Of a stretch of DNA of 64,000 nt, positions 25,046 to 34,673 are shown in pieces. The notes beneath the pieces are model-generated. The model did not search any database. It was not told the DNA's origin and was given only the letters and a program-made list of their open reading frames with translations. The DNA is from UBA6059 sp040222235. Lineage in GTDB: Bacteria > Bacteroidota > Bacteroidia > Cytophagales > Cyclobacteriaceae. The DNA is taken from positions 86,384 through 150,383 of the forward strand of contig JAVKDO010000019.1 of NCBI GenBank assembly GCA_040222235.1, read 5' to 3'. Made by a program: the position numbers and the translations under genes. Each line of letters starts with the position of its first letter. The first letter of the stretch is position 1.

Positions 25046-27265
25046 ATGATGAAAAGGATCTTAATTGCTGCTTGCTTACTACTCTCAGGGCAAGCCTGGG
25101 CGCAAGGTGAGTGGAAACAAAAATTTGAACAACTGGGATCGATGCTAGCATCACCCAATGAATACCGTACAGCCTCTGGTGCCCCTGGTGCTGAATACTG
25201 GCAGAATGAGGCGAACTACGATATCGATGTAGAGCTCAATGACGAAACACAAGTCATTTCCGGTAGGGAAACAATCACCTATATCAACAACTCTCCCGAC
25301 GTACTCAACTATCTATGGGTGCAGCTCGACCAAAACAGACGTGCGAAAGATAGCAACACGCCACTGGCGAACCGCTCAAGCATGTCCGACTCGGTAGCTG
25401 GCAAGAGCTTACTGAGCATTACCAATGACTATGACTATGATGGGGGATTCAAGATCAGTGAAGTAAGCACTGTGGGAGGAGAGCCTTTACGTAAAATGAT
25501 CAATAAGACCATGATGCGAGTGGATCTTCCTAAGCCGCTGCAGCCTGGTGGACAATATAGTTTCAATATCGAGTGGAGCTATAACGTTAATGATCGGATG
25601 CTGGTCGGTGGTCGATCTGGGTATGAGTACTTCCCAAAAGACGGTAATTATCTATATACGATTGCTCAATGGTTTCCAAGAATGGCTGTCTACAGTGACC
25701 TGGAGGGATGGCAGAATAAGCAATTTCTCGGTAGAGGAGAGTTTACACTACCATTTGGCCACTACAAGGTACGCATCACAGTGCCGGCTGATCATATCGT
25801 AGCTTCGACAGGCACACTGCAGAATCCAGGTGATGTGTTGACCGACAAGGAGCTTGATCGCTTTGAGAAAGCCAAGAAGGAATTCGAAAAGCCTGTAATG
25901 ATCGTCACTCAGAAAGAAGCTGAGAAGAAAGAAAAGTCTAAGTCTAAATCGAAGAGCACTTGGGAGTTTCATGCGGAGAACGTTAGGGATTTTGCCTTTG
26001 CCTCCTCTCGCAAGTTTATCTGGGATGGCATATCTGTGAAGTTGGAGACCACCACACCTTTGGCCATGTCTTACTATCCCAAAGAGGGCAATCCACTGTG
26101 GGAAGAGCGCTCGACTATTGCGGTAGCCAATACGCTCAAGACGTACAGCCATTTCACGATTGATTACCCCTATCCTGTTGCTATTTCTGTGCACGCCGCT
26201 TCCATTGGTATGGAGTATCCTATGATCTGCTTCAACTTCGGAAGACCGAATGAGGATGGAACCTACTCTCAGCGCACCCTTGAGGGCATGGTAGGGGTGA
26301 TTGTGCATGAGGTGGGGCACAACTACTTCCCAATGATCATCAATAATGATGAGCGACAGTGGATGTGGATGGATGAGGGGCTTGATACCTTCATGGAGCA
26401 TATGACACTGAAAGAGCATTATCCTGATTTTAGCCTGACTTGGGGTACCCCAAAAGGAGTCATCTCCTATATGAAAGGCGACCCGGAGAGCATGCGACCT
26501 ATTATGACCAACCCTGAGCAAGTACTACAAGGCGGCTACAACGGCTATGGCAAGCCATCCGCTGGCCTTGTCATGCTTCGTGAAACTATCATGGGACCAG
26601 AGCTTTTTGACTATGCATTTAAGCAGTACGCTGAGCGATGGGCATTCAAGCACCCCTACCCGGCGGATTTCTTCCGTACGATGGAAGATGCCTCCGCGAT
26701 GGACCTAGACTGGTTCTGGAGAGGTTGGTTCTTCGGTACTGATCATACCGACATTTCTATCGACAATGTGGCCTGGTACCGCATGAAGACAGATGAAAAC
26801 AGCTTCGAGAATCGTGTAACGGCGCAATCGGAAAAAATTGGTGGAGGTGAAAGTGAGCAAAAGGCATCCCCTTTTGAAGAAGCTGCCGAGACGTTCACAT
26901 TTACAGGGACCAGCGACCAAGCCTACCGGGAATTTAAGAATCGAGTAGATGATGAGGCCATCAAAGCAGCTAATGCCGATAAGAACTTCTATGAGATCAC
27001 TTTTAAAAATAAAGGCGGCTTGGTCATGCCGCTGATTATCGAGTGGACTTATAAGGATGGCACAAAGGAAACAGAAAGACTTCCAGCTGAGATTTGGCGA
27101 CTCAATGAGAATGAGGTAACGAAAGTGTTTGCTAAAAATAAAGAGGTAGTAAACATATCATTGGACCCCAACTTCGAAACGGGCGATACCGATGAAACCG
27201 ACAATGTATTTCCGCGTCAAATGAGCGGAACCAGATTCGAAAAGTACAAAGATTCGAAAAGGTAA
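25046..27265 (+). CDS. M1-family zinc metallopeptidase, copy B
   Basis: A 739-residue paralogue of the gene at 22044-24263 with the same domain order and length. Signal peptide ends GQAWAQ. The zinc site is HEVGHNYFPMIINNDERQ near residue 420, with the third ligand in WMDEGLDTFME, and SIGMEYPMICF is present. Long blocks are identical or nearly so to copy A, including HAASIGMEYPMICFNFGRP and MEDASAMDLDWFWRG (SAV in copy A). The duplication is old enough for many silent and some amino-acid differences. It is followed by its own strong terminator. Confidence 0.92.
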   Translation: MMKRILIAACLLLSGQAWAQGEWKQKFEQLGSMLASPNEYRTASGAPGAEYWQNEANYDIDVELNDETQVISGRETITYINNSPDVLNYLWVQLDQNRRAKDSNTPLANRSSMSDSVAGKSLLSITNDYDYDGGFKISEVSTVGGEPLRKMINKTMMRVDLPKPLQPGGQYSFNIEWSYNVNDRMLVGGRSGYEYFPKDGNYLYTIAQWFPRMAVYSDLEGWQNKQFLGRGEFTLPFGHYKVRITVPADHIVASTGTLQNPGDVLTDKELDRFEKAKKEFEKPVMIVTQKEAEKKEKSKSKSKSTWEFHAENVRDFAFASSRKFIWDGISVKLETTTPLAMSYYPKEGNPLWEERSTIAVANTLKTYSHFTIDYPYPVAISVHAASIGMEYPMICFNFGRPNEDGTYSQRTLEGMVGVIVHEVGHNYFPMIINNDERQWMWMDEGLDTFMEHMTLKEHYPDFSLTWGTPKGVISYMKGDPESMRPIMTNPEQVLQGGYNGYGKPSAGLVMLRETIMGPELFDYAFKQYAERWAFKHPYPADFFRTMEDASAMDLDWFWRGWFFGTDHTDISIDNVAWYRMKTDENSFENRVTAQSEKIGGGESEQKASPFEEAAETFTFTGTSDQAYREFKNRVDDEAIKAANADKNFYEITFKNKGGLVMPLIIEWTYKDGTKETERLPAEIWRLNENEVTKVFAKNKEVVNISLDPNFETGDTDETDNVFPRQMSGTRFEKYKDSKR

Positions 27266-27303
27266 ACGACAGTCTTAGAGTAGTTTTTGAATCTCATAGA
27301 TGA

Positions 27304-27333
27304 AGCGAAGGGTGAAAGCTCTTCGCTTTTTTT
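27304..27333 (+). terminator. Rho-independent terminator after M1 copy B
   Basis: AGCGAAG (27304-27310) pairs with CTTCGCT (27321-27327), followed by seven T residues. Confidence 0.85.
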
Positions 27334-27475
27334 ATGCGCTTCAGAGTGGTCCTGACGAGTGTCGAATGAGCAGCAGAATTATTACTGGGCCTTGTACCTT
27401 AGTAATATAATACTCGTCTGACCACTTTAATGAGAACGACGACTGCTATTCCCTGATAGGATATAACATGGCAAA

Positions 27476-27583
27476 CTAGGAGCCACTCTGCTTCTCTAAT
27501 TTTAATATCCGAGACTCATGATCAGCATATTTTTCAACTGAAAAAGCCATGTAATCGGTAATGTCCTCTCTAGATTCTATAAA
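27476..27583 (-). pseudogene. Possible 3' remnant of a minus-strand gene cut by the IS element
   Basis: On the minus strand a frame reads out of the IS left end and runs for about 35 codons to a TAG at 27476-27478. It includes MAFSVEKYADHESRILKLEK, which has coding-like composition. It has no supported start. I do not recognise it. It could be the tail of a gene destroyed when the IS1380 element arrived, or a chance frame. No matching upstream part is visible on the other side of the IS block. Confidence 0.3.
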
Positions 27584-27723
27584 CCTAGAATTGTCATTAG
27601 TTGAGCTTTCTAATGACCGCCATTAGAATTTTTTGTAATGTAAACATCTGATATTCCATAGATACGAGAGGAATTTTTTTGTTCACTTTGATAATTTTGG
27701 ATGTAAGATTTTCTTACATCCCA

Positions 27724-29068
27724 ATGAACTTGAAACTAGCCTTTACAGACAGAGAAATCACACCATGGAGTGGTATGCCTACCTGCGGCAGGCAGGATTT
27801 TAATGAAAAAACCACTCGATCAGACGGGTATTTTATTGAACTGATTCGTAGTGATTTGCCAGAGCAAGGTTCTAATAGAGGTTATGCGCTTATACAAGTC
27901 ATCACCAGTTTCATGGTTAGTGTCTGGTGTGGAGCTAACCGCTTTGAACATCTGGAAGTAAGTCGTTTTGACGATGTACTTCGAAGGATATTTGGTTACA
28001 AAAAAATGGCTGGGCATAAGGCTTACCAGCGTTATTTCCAGAAGTTTACCATTGCTACTAACCAACGAATATTTACCAAGCTCGGTCAATGGTTTTTCAA
28101 TCAAGTAAACTTAGATAATTACACCCTTGATGTGGACTCTACTGTAATGACTCGCTATGGATCACAACAGGGAGCCAAGAGAGGTTACAATCCCCAAAAG
28201 CCAGGAAGAAACTCTCACCATCCCTTGCTGGCATTCGTGGATGAATGTAAGATGATTGCTAACTTTTGGCTTAGGAGTGGTGATGATTTTACCACTAATA
28301 ACTTTCTGTCTTTTTTGCAGGATACCATGGATCGTTTGCAAGGAAAAAAGGTAAGCCTGTTACGGGCTGACAGTGGCTTTTACGGTAAAGAAATCTTTGA
28401 TTTTCTAGAACAGAGAGGGATTAAGTACATTATCGTCGCTTGTCATTATGCTACCATACAAAGAAAAGTTGCTCAGCTCAAAGACTGGTGGACACTCGAA
28501 GATGGACTTCAAATCACCGAAACTACCTACCAAAGTGATACATGGGAGGAGCCTAGACGGCTAGTAGTAGTCAGACAACAAATCATGAAAAGACCTAAAG
28601 CCACGGGCAAACAGCTCAAGCTTTTTAAAGAAGAAGGGATTTATCAAAACTATCGATATAGTTGCTTTATCACCAACCTTGAACTCTCATCTCACATGGT
28701 CTGGAAGATGTATCGGGGACGAGCAGATTGTGAAAATCGTATCAAAGATCGGACCGCCAACGCGGATCAAAGAAGATTTTGGCTTTGATAGTTTCAATAT
28801 GCAAGACTTTGCAGCTACTGAAGCAGCACTCAACTTTGTGGTGATCGCCTATAACCTAATGAGTCTTTTCAAGCAAGCAGTGCTTCGCTCAGAACAACTT
28901 CCCCAGCTCAAAACTTTACGCTACAAAATATTCGCCATTGGCGGATATATAACTAAGTCCAGAAATCAGAATCTCCTCGACCTATCGCTGGCAATGAAAA
29001 GACGAAAATGGATTGAAGGCATATGGAATCAGTCGCAGAACTTTAGCTGGTCTTTTGTCCCAACTTAA
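27724..29068 (+). pseudogene. IS1380-family transposase, disrupted by a 25-bp duplication-type insertion
   Basis: The DDE transposase starts MNLKLAFTDREITPW at 27724 (an earlier in-frame start at 27679 is less likely). Family blocks include TLDVDSTVMTRYGSQQGAKRG (catalytic Asp), LRADSGFYGKE (second Asp) and MYRGRADCENRIK (Glu). In the intact frame it stops at 28788; the rest (FGFDSFNMQDFAATEAALNF to 29068) is in another frame. Removing 25 bases between two ATCAAAGA copies (28741-28748 and 28766-28773) restores one frame reading CENRIKEDFGFDSF. A further oddity is a palindromic repeat in the N-terminal part (27776-27796). The element is therefore probably not autonomous. Confidence 0.85.
27776..27796. 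repeat. Short palindromic repeat inside the transposase gene
   Basis: TGCCTACCTGCGGCAGGCAG is a near-palindrome. It resembles the TGCCTGCCGCAGGCAGG-type repeat that is scattered through many Bacteroidota genomes and often gives peptides such as CGRQ when inside genes. Here it translates in frame as MPTCGRQ and sits where IS1380 transposases normally have a hydrophobic helix. Confidence 0.5.
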
Positions 29069-29092
29069 TCCCTAATGACAATTCCCGGTTTA

Positions 29093-30219
29093 AGGAGTCC
29101 GTCGAATTCAACCTTCAGAACTTATTACCGCAGATGGCCATAAGACATGTTAGTGGTAGTGCCTTTACACAAGCTCGCTACAAGATCAAGCCAGAGCTTT
29201 TCCATGATCTCCTGGCTTTTCTGACTGATACATATAAGGTCTCAGAGAAGAAGCATTGGAAAGGTCATCTGCTTTATCCAAGAGATGGGAGCACATTGAA
29301 CTTACCTCCTTCTCAGGACATAGAGGATCATTTTGGATTATATGCCACTACCCAATTAGGGGTCAAAAGATATCTAGCACGTACTCTGATCCTCTATGAT
29401 GTCTTGAACAACTTTGTGCTCGATGGGCTGATATCAAGCATGGAAAATGGTGAAAAGAACTTACTAAATGAGAGCCTAGACAAATTCAACACCAATGACA
29501 TTTTGATCATAGACAGGGGGTTTGGTAATTACTGCACCATCAAAGAAGTGACTGATCGAAATATCAAGTTTTGTGTCCGTGTACTCATAAAAAATTCCAA
29601 CTTCGCTAAGAAAACAATCGCTGATGAAAGGGCTGATTTTGTTACAATATGGGAGCCCAGTGCTAAACAAGTTGAGAACAGCCGGAAAAACGAACTGAAC
29701 CCTTCCCCATTGACTGTAAGGGTGACCAAAATTTGCTTAAATACAGGAGAAACGGAATTATTGGTCACTAATCTCTATGACCGCAGTAAGTATTCCTCAC
29801 AAGATATTGATGGGCTTTATCAACTACGTTGGGGTGTGGAAGAGAGCTTTAAAAACCTGAAGGCCAAGATGAAAATCGAGCAGTTTGGCTGCAAGAAAGC
29901 AGTAGGGGTTCTACAAAAGTTTTATGCACATGTTTTTTGTGTGAATATAGGATCACTTGTTGGCCTTCCTGCCAACAAACTCATCGAATCTAAGACCTCC
30001 AATCGCAAATGGAGATACAAATACAATTGGAAAAATGCCTTCCGATATGTTCGGGAAAAACTGCTAGTATTCCTCTTCAGCCAACAGGCCGCAAAGACCT
30101 TTGATCACTTGATAAAGCAAATATCATCTTCTACGACAGACATAATCCCAAATAGGCATTTTGCACGTGACACCACTGCTAGCAGCAAAAAGGGAAGGAT
30201 CACGCAATTCAACAAATAG
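29093..30219 (+). pseudogene. IS4-family transposase lacking its N-terminus
   Basis: The frame is open from 29047 and the recognisable protein starts at about 29092 (KESVEFNLQNLLPQ), directly at the right end of the IS1380 element. An ATG at 29134 gives 361 residues. The DDE residues are visible: Asp in YPRDGSTLNLP, Asp in LIIDRGFGNYC, and Glu in LRWGVEESFKNLKAKMKIE. IS4 transposases normally have about 30-100 more N-terminal residues with a helical DNA-binding domain. Those are missing, so the copy was probably truncated when the IS1380 element came in. No left inverted repeat of the IS4 element remains. Confidence 0.8.
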
Positions 30220-30288
30220 TGAGAGGTTTCCTTAACTTAATAGCATTGGGTGAGGGGCAGGGGTGGGTTTGGCAGTTAGAAAGAACAA

Positions 30289-31947
30289 TCAATCCATAAA
30301 CAATGGAGGATGCTTCTCCTCAAAATCAGTAGCGTCCTGAAAAGCCTCAGCAAAGGCAATCAGTTTAGCTTCATCAAAGAAGTTGCCGACTAGCGTGATG
30401 CTGGTCGGTCTGCCCTTTTCATCAAACCCATTCGGAATAGCCATCGCAGGATGGCCGGAAAGGTTAGTGATCAGCATCTGACGACCACCAAAGGTTGGTG
30501 AGATCACGAGATCATAACCCTGCATCTTCTCATGCATATCCTCTATCAACAACCGACGATGACGATTGGCCTGTAGATACTCGACCGCTGGAATAAACCT
30601 GGCCTGACGTAGGGAGTTCGCTCTGGATCGCTTATGCTGCTCAACAAGCAAACTGTCTCTTCGGGTAAGAATCAACTCATCGAAGAATGCTCCCGCCTCT
30701 GCTCTCAATATGATGTCAAAGGCATTAAACGGGAAGTCTTTCGGCAACTCCACCTTTTCCAGATCAACACCCAAAGTACGGATGGTCGCTAGCGTAGCAT
30801 CGTTATTCACAGAGTTATCGGAGCTGTCGTTCTCAAATTGCTCATAGAAGTAGCCAATTTTCATTTTGCTGATATCTACATTTTCGCTGTAGCCAAAACC
30901 TGCATCCACCACCGTCATATCCACACCATCTATTCCTCTGATTGCATCGAGTATGATCGCACAATCTCTGGCGTCACGTGCCATAGGGCCCGCCTTGTCC
31001 ATACTCCAGGAGAGCGCCATTACTCCAGCGCGACTCACACGACCGTAGGTAGGTCGCAGGCCAGTGATCCCGCAGCGCGTCGATGGAGAAACAATCGAGC
31101 CCAAGGTCTCTGTTCCTATGGAGAAGGCCACCAAGCCCGCTGATGTAGCTGAGCCTGGGCCAGCAGACGAACCGCTAGCTCCCTGCTCAAGGTCCCATGG
31201 ATTCTTAGTCTTTCCACCAAACCATACATCACCTCGTGCCAGGGTGCCCGAAACCAGCTTGCCAAGCAGTACTGCCCCGGCATTTTCCAGGTTCTGCACC
31301 AAAGTGGCGGTCTCATCAATTATCTGGTCTTTGTACGCTTCCGCCCCCCAAGTGGTCGGATAGTTAGGCACTGCTGCCAAGTCTTTTACACCATAAGGAA
31401 TTCCGTGAAGGATACCCTTGTAATTACCTGCCGCGATTTCCTTATCCGCCTTTTTTGCTTGTGCTATTGCCAAGTCTTCTGTGACCGTCACAAAGGAAAG
31501 CAGCTTATCATCATACTTTTTGATCCTATCGAGATACAGCTGCGTCAACTCCAGTGATGTGATTTTCTTGGACTTGATGAGCCCCGCCAATTTCCAGACT
31601 GGATAATACGCTAGTTCCTTTTTCTTCTTAGGTAGCTTAATGCTTTCATCGATTTTCCAATCAATAGGACCTTCATTTTCGGGTATCTCTATTCCTACCG
31701 GAAATGGGGTAAACACCATCGAAGGCACTACATTCGGGTTGAGTGGACGGGTACGCATCGAGTCAAATCCTTTGCGGTTACGCTCCAAATAGGTGAACAT
31801 TGTGTCGATCTCAGCATCCGTAAAGTCAACACCTATCAGGCGCTGCGATGCTTTGACATCCGATTGATCAAAGAGCTTGGTGGTTTCGCTGATAGCAAAG
31901 CCGAAAGCAATACCGGCAATGAAAAGAATAGGGAGTAATTTTTTCAT
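30289..31947 (-). CDS. Amidase-signature family hydrolase, exported
   Basis: A 552-residue protein with a signal peptide or N-terminal anchor (ILFIAGIAFGFA). The amidase-signature Ser-cisSer-Lys triad is complete: Lys in GIPYGVKDLA near residue 187, cis-Ser in GASGSSAGPGSA near 259, and the nucleophile in GTETLGSIVSPSTRCG near 283. Such enzymes hydrolyse C-N bonds of amides; secreted members may act on peptides or glycan amides. Substrate cannot be predicted. Directly upstream is a divergent small membrane-protein gene. Confidence 0.9.
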   Translation of the reverse strand: MKKLLPILFIAGIAFGFAISETTKLFDQSDVKASQRLIGVDFTDAEIDTMFTYLERNRKGFDSMRTRPLNPNVVPSMVFTPFPVGIEIPENEGPIDWKIDESIKLPKKKKELAYYPVWKLAGLIKSKKITSLELTQLYLDRIKKYDDKLLSFVTVTEDLAIAQAKKADKEIAAGNYKGILHGIPYGVKDLAAVPNYPTTWGAEAYKDQIIDETATLVQNLENAGAVLLGKLVSGTLARGDVWFGGKTKNPWDLEQGASGSSAGPGSATSAGLVAFSIGTETLGSIVSPSTRCGITGLRPTYGRVSRAGVMALSWSMDKAGPMARDARDCAIILDAIRGIDGVDMTVVDAGFGYSENVDISKMKIGYFYEQFENDSSDNSVNNDATLATIRTLGVDLEKVELPKDFPFNAFDIILRAEAGAFFDELILTRRDSLLVEQHKRSRANSLRQARFIPAVEYLQANRHRRLLIEDMHEKMQGYDLVISPTFGGRQMLITNLSGHPAMAIPNGFDEKGRPTSITLVGNFFDEAKLIAFAEAFQDATDFEEKHPPLFMD

Positions 31948-32067
31948 GGTTTTTAGGGTACTAAGGGATCAAAGTAGAAATTACCTGAACAAATGCACAG
32001 CGCAAAGTGATAAATTCATGGTCGAATACTTTGGACGGTATCCGGTCGGATATCAAAGCACTGGAAT

Positions 32068-32475
32068 ATGGAGAATAACGTGATTGTACAGCCATGGATG
32101 AGGGGCCTGTTGCTATTGGCGGGCATCTACAATCTTGCCTGGGGCTTTTTTATCTATAATTTCCCGGATGCCTTTATTACCTGGCTTAGCCAAGGGGCAA
32201 TTGCTCAGGCTGATCCGATAGTTGGATATCAGGGGCTGGGTGTCTTGCTATTGGCCGGCATGTTCCTCTGGACGGCCATCTATTTTCACAAGCTAGGATA
32301 TCTTGTTTGGGTGGCCATCGTACTCAAGCTTGCAGGTGGCCCGTGGACTTTCTACATGTTGTTGGACGGCCTGTACACTAAGCGGTTTCTTTTCCACCTG
32401 ATCATGAATGATCTCATCTGGGTAATCCCGTTGACCTTTATTGCGTTAAAGTGGACAAGGTTAAGCCGCACATGA
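32068..32475 (+). CDS. Small integral membrane protein of unknown function
   Basis: A 135-residue protein with four hydrophobic segments (about 11-30, 50-72, 76-95, 105-125). Between the first and second segments lies FPDAFITWLSQGAIAQADP, and LVWVAIVLKLAGGPWTFYMLL follows. I do not recognise a named family, though similar four-helix proteins of Bacteroidota are often annotated only as hypothetical. It is followed after one base by an esterase gene, so the two may be cotranscribed. Confidence 0.75.
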   Translation: MENNVIVQPWMRGLLLLAGIYNLAWGFFIYNFPDAFITWLSQGAIAQADPIVGYQGLGVLLLAGMFLWTAIYFHKLGYLVWVAIVLKLAGGPWTFYMLLDGLYTKRFLFHLIMNDLIWVIPLTFIALKWTRLSRT

Positions 32476-32476
32476 A

Positions 32477-33247
32477 ATGAAAAGAGTTATACTACTGTTC
32501 TTTCTCCTGAATCCATTATTCTCCTTCGCTCAGTTTGAGGAGGGATGGCATGTACAAAACCTGGACAGTCTCCCGTACCAGCTACTCCAACCATTGGGGT
32601 ACCAGGAGGAAGAAAGCTACCCTTTGGTGATCTTCTTGCATGGAGCGGGCGAACGAGGATCCGACAATGAGCTGCAAATGACCCATGGGAGTAGCTTGTT
32701 CCTGGATCCAAAGAACAGAGAGAAATATCGGGCTTTTGTCCTTTTCCCGCAATGTGCAGAAGGTCAGTTTTGGGCCAATCTGACATTCGGGTACGAAGAC
32801 AACTATGGCGTCAGTAATCTGAACTGGAAGGGGGGCTTTTCGAAACCGATGAGTCAAGTGCTGGCCCTGGTGCAAGAGCTCCAACAAGAGTACAAGATCG
32901 ATGAGGATCGCATCTATGTGATGGGGCTATCGATGGGTGGGTTTGGAACATTTGATCTTCTGCAAAAGCAGCCTGGTCTATTTGCTGCTGGTGTTCCCAT
33001 CTGCGGCGGTGCTGATCCACAACGCTTTGCTGGACTCGTCGATATCCCTATTTGGGTATTCCACGGTACGGATGATGACGTAGTGCCCGTGGCTTTGAGC
33101 AGAGAAGTAGTTAACTTCCTAAATGCAGAGGACGGTAATGTGAAGTACACAGAGTATGAGGGTGTGAAGCATAATAGCTGGGACAATGCCTTTGCTGAGA
33201 AATCGTTGTTGAAATGGCTCTTTAATCAAACTCGAAATGAACTCTAA
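32477..33247 (+). CDS. Exported alpha/beta-hydrolase (esterase/prolyl-oligopeptidase-like)
   Basis: A 256-residue protein with a signal peptide (cleavage near LFSFAQ). An alpha/beta-hydrolase fold is shown by the oxyanion segment PLVIFLHGAGERGSDN, the nucleophile elbow GLSMGGFGTF near residue 155, the acid in IWVFHGTDDDVVP, and the His in GVKHNSWDNAF. This pattern is typical of PHB-depolymerase/feruloyl-esterase-like and related secreted hydrolases. It overlaps the downstream DinB gene by 11 bases. Confidence 0.85.
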   Translation: MKRVILLFFLLNPLFSFAQFEEGWHVQNLDSLPYQLLQPLGYQEEESYPLVIFLHGAGERGSDNELQMTHGSSLFLDPKNREKYRAFVLFPQCAEGQFWANLTFGYEDNYGVSNLNWKGGFSKPMSQVLALVQELQQEYKIDEDRIYVMGLSMGGFGTFDLLQKQPGLFAAGVPICGGADPQRFAGLVDIPIWVFHGTDDDVVPVALSREVVNFLNAEDGNVKYTEYEGVKHNSWDNAFAEKSLLKWLFNQTRNEL

Positions 33248-33698
33248 AAAATACTTCCGCCGACTGTATACTTACAATGCTTGGGCCAACGAAATGCTCT
33301 ACTCTTACCTGAGAGAAGGTGCCTACCAAAACAAGAAGATTGATGTGCTGTTCAGTCATATTACTGTCAGCCAGATCTTATGGCATAATCGTATTACTGG
33401 ACAAGAGAAACCAAAATGGGGTCTGTTCGATACCATACCGACGCACATACTTCTAGAACTCAATCAAAAGAGTAATAAAGCCTGGCAGGAAGTGGTACTA
33501 GGGACATCAAAGTCGGGTTTTAAGGAAATGATCTCCTATGTTGATACGGAAGGTAGAAGCCAACACACGCAGCTTAGAGACATATTGACGCATGTGGCCA
33601 ACCACGGCACACATCACAGAGGCCAGATCGTGGCATGGTTGAGGGCAGAGGGCATTGCGCCTCCTGCTTTGGACTACATCTTGTTTACAAGGGCATAG
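33237..33698 (+). CDS. DinB-family putative metalloenzyme
   Basis: A 153-residue four-helix bundle protein. The metal-binding His residues are in LFSHITVSQILWHNRITG near residue 42 and in ILTHVANHGTHHRGQIVAWL near 130, as in the DinB/YfiT family. Such proteins often serve as thiol transferases with bacillithiol or other low-molecular-weight thiols. It overlaps the esterase gene upstream by 11 bases. Confidence 0.85.
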   Translation: MNSKKYFRRLYTYNAWANEMLYSYLREGAYQNKKIDVLFSHITVSQILWHNRITGQEKPKWGLFDTIPTHILLELNQKSNKAWQEVVLGTSKSGFKEMISYVDTEGRSQHTQLRDILTHVANHGTHHRGQIVAWLRAEGIAPPALDYILFTRA

Positions 33699-33845
33699 TC
33701 TGATTATTGAAGCTTAAGGTATTGGCGCAAAGTAAGCCATTGATCACAGGGCTTTTTCAACCAGGACTATGTCTAGAGAGCTCGGAACCTCCTAACCGAC
33801 TTAGACCGGAGACCAACAACAATCGAGGTGTAGTTACGCGAGCCG

Positions 33846-34673
33846 CTATAAAATCAACACCGGCAAATCCGAAGCATCCATTACTTCTTCGGCCAAATCT
33901 TCTCCAATTACCCATCGTCTGAAGGATGACCTGTGTTTATCACAAATAACAATCAGGTCGGATTTAGACTTGGCTGCATAATAGATCAGCCCATCTCCCT
34001 GGCTTTTGAAATTGATATAATTGAATTCATAATTCTTCAAAACGGTCTCTTCACGCAGGTGCTCGATCCTCTCATCAAACACATCCTGACTCATAAAATC
34101 AATGGGTGTATTTACACGAAGGAATTTTATATGACCACCTGTTAGTTTACGAATGGCCTCTACGTATGAAACAAGATCATGATTATCCAGCCTTAGGGCA
34201 TTACCTACCAGAACATTCTTAATGCCCTCAAAGCTCGTTTTTTTCTTGACTACCAAAACTGGGATATCAGACCTATGAACGATTTTGTCCGTTCTGGTAC
34301 CAAATAAATATGCTCCAATGTTTGGAGTGCGCTTGGCCCCAATCACCAAAAGGTCAAAGTTTTCATTTTCTTGAAACTCGAGAATGGTCTCCAAAAGAGA
34401 GCCCGTTAAGACTTTGGTGATAAGATGTTTATTTCGACCCTCGCCTCCAACGGAATCAGATAGACGCTTGGAGGCCGTCTTCTCGGCTTCCTCAACTGTC
34501 TCTTCCCACGTTTTTTCAAAACCATAGTCAATCCAATTGCTACTCATCTTGGGCATGTCCAATACGTGCAGCAAAATGACTACACCCTCATGGGCCTCAG
34601 CGATCTCTATTGCCAGCTCCAGTGCCGTTTTTGATGGATCGCTAAAATCTGTTAATACGAGTATCTTTTTCAT
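33846..34673 (-). CDS. Universal stress protein with two UspA domains
   Basis: A 275-residue cytoplasmic protein made of two tandem Usp domains. The first begins MKKILVLTDFSDPSKTALE and ends with the nucleotide-binding LVIGAKRTPNIGAYLFGT...; the second (about 140-275) ends in DLIVICDKHRSSFRRWVIGE. The first domain retains a G-2x-G-9x-G-like site only partly, so ATP binding is uncertain. A longer in-frame start at 34703 is possible but gives no homologous extension. It is a single gene. Confidence 0.88.
   Translation of the reverse strand: MKKILVLTDFSDPSKTALELAIEIAEAHEGVVILLHVLDMPKMSSNWIDYGFEKTWEETVEEAEKTASKRLSDSVGGEGRNKHLITKVLTGSLLETILEFQENENFDLLVIGAKRTPNIGAYLFGTRTDKIVHRSDIPVLVVKKKTSFEGIKNVLVGNALRLDNHDLVSYVEAIRKLTGGHIKFLRVNTPIDFMSQDVFDERIEHLREETVLKNYEFNYINFKSQGDGLIYYAAKSKSDLIVICDKHRSSFRRWVIGEDLAEEVMDASDLPVLIL

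Larger units (their letters stand above)
27584..29088 (+). mobile_element. IS1380-family insertion sequence with frame-disrupted transposase
   Basis: A 1.5-kb element bounded by imperfect inverted repeats. The left end CCTAGAATTGTCATTAG (27584-27600) and the complement of the right end (29072-29088), CCGGGAATTGTCATTAG, match at 15 of 17 positions, and the match extends outward through TAAA. The starting CC and the internal transposase fit the IS1380 family. No clear target duplication is seen, so one or both flanks were probably rearranged after insertion. An IS4-type transposase remnant begins at its right border. Confidence 0.75.

Noticed and set aside
28735..28790. Programmed ribosomal frameshifting in the transposase
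   Set aside because: IS1380 transposases are normally one frame, no slippery heptamer is evident, and a bounded 25-base insertion explains the break.
28679..29068. A separate 129-residue gene after the IS1380 transposase
   Set aside because: It continues the transposase in another frame; removing 25 bases joins the two parts, so it is one broken gene.
33699..33845. A possible tRNA or small RNA between the DinB and universal stress protein genes
   Set aside because: No acceptor stem with a matching T-loop sequence could be folded.
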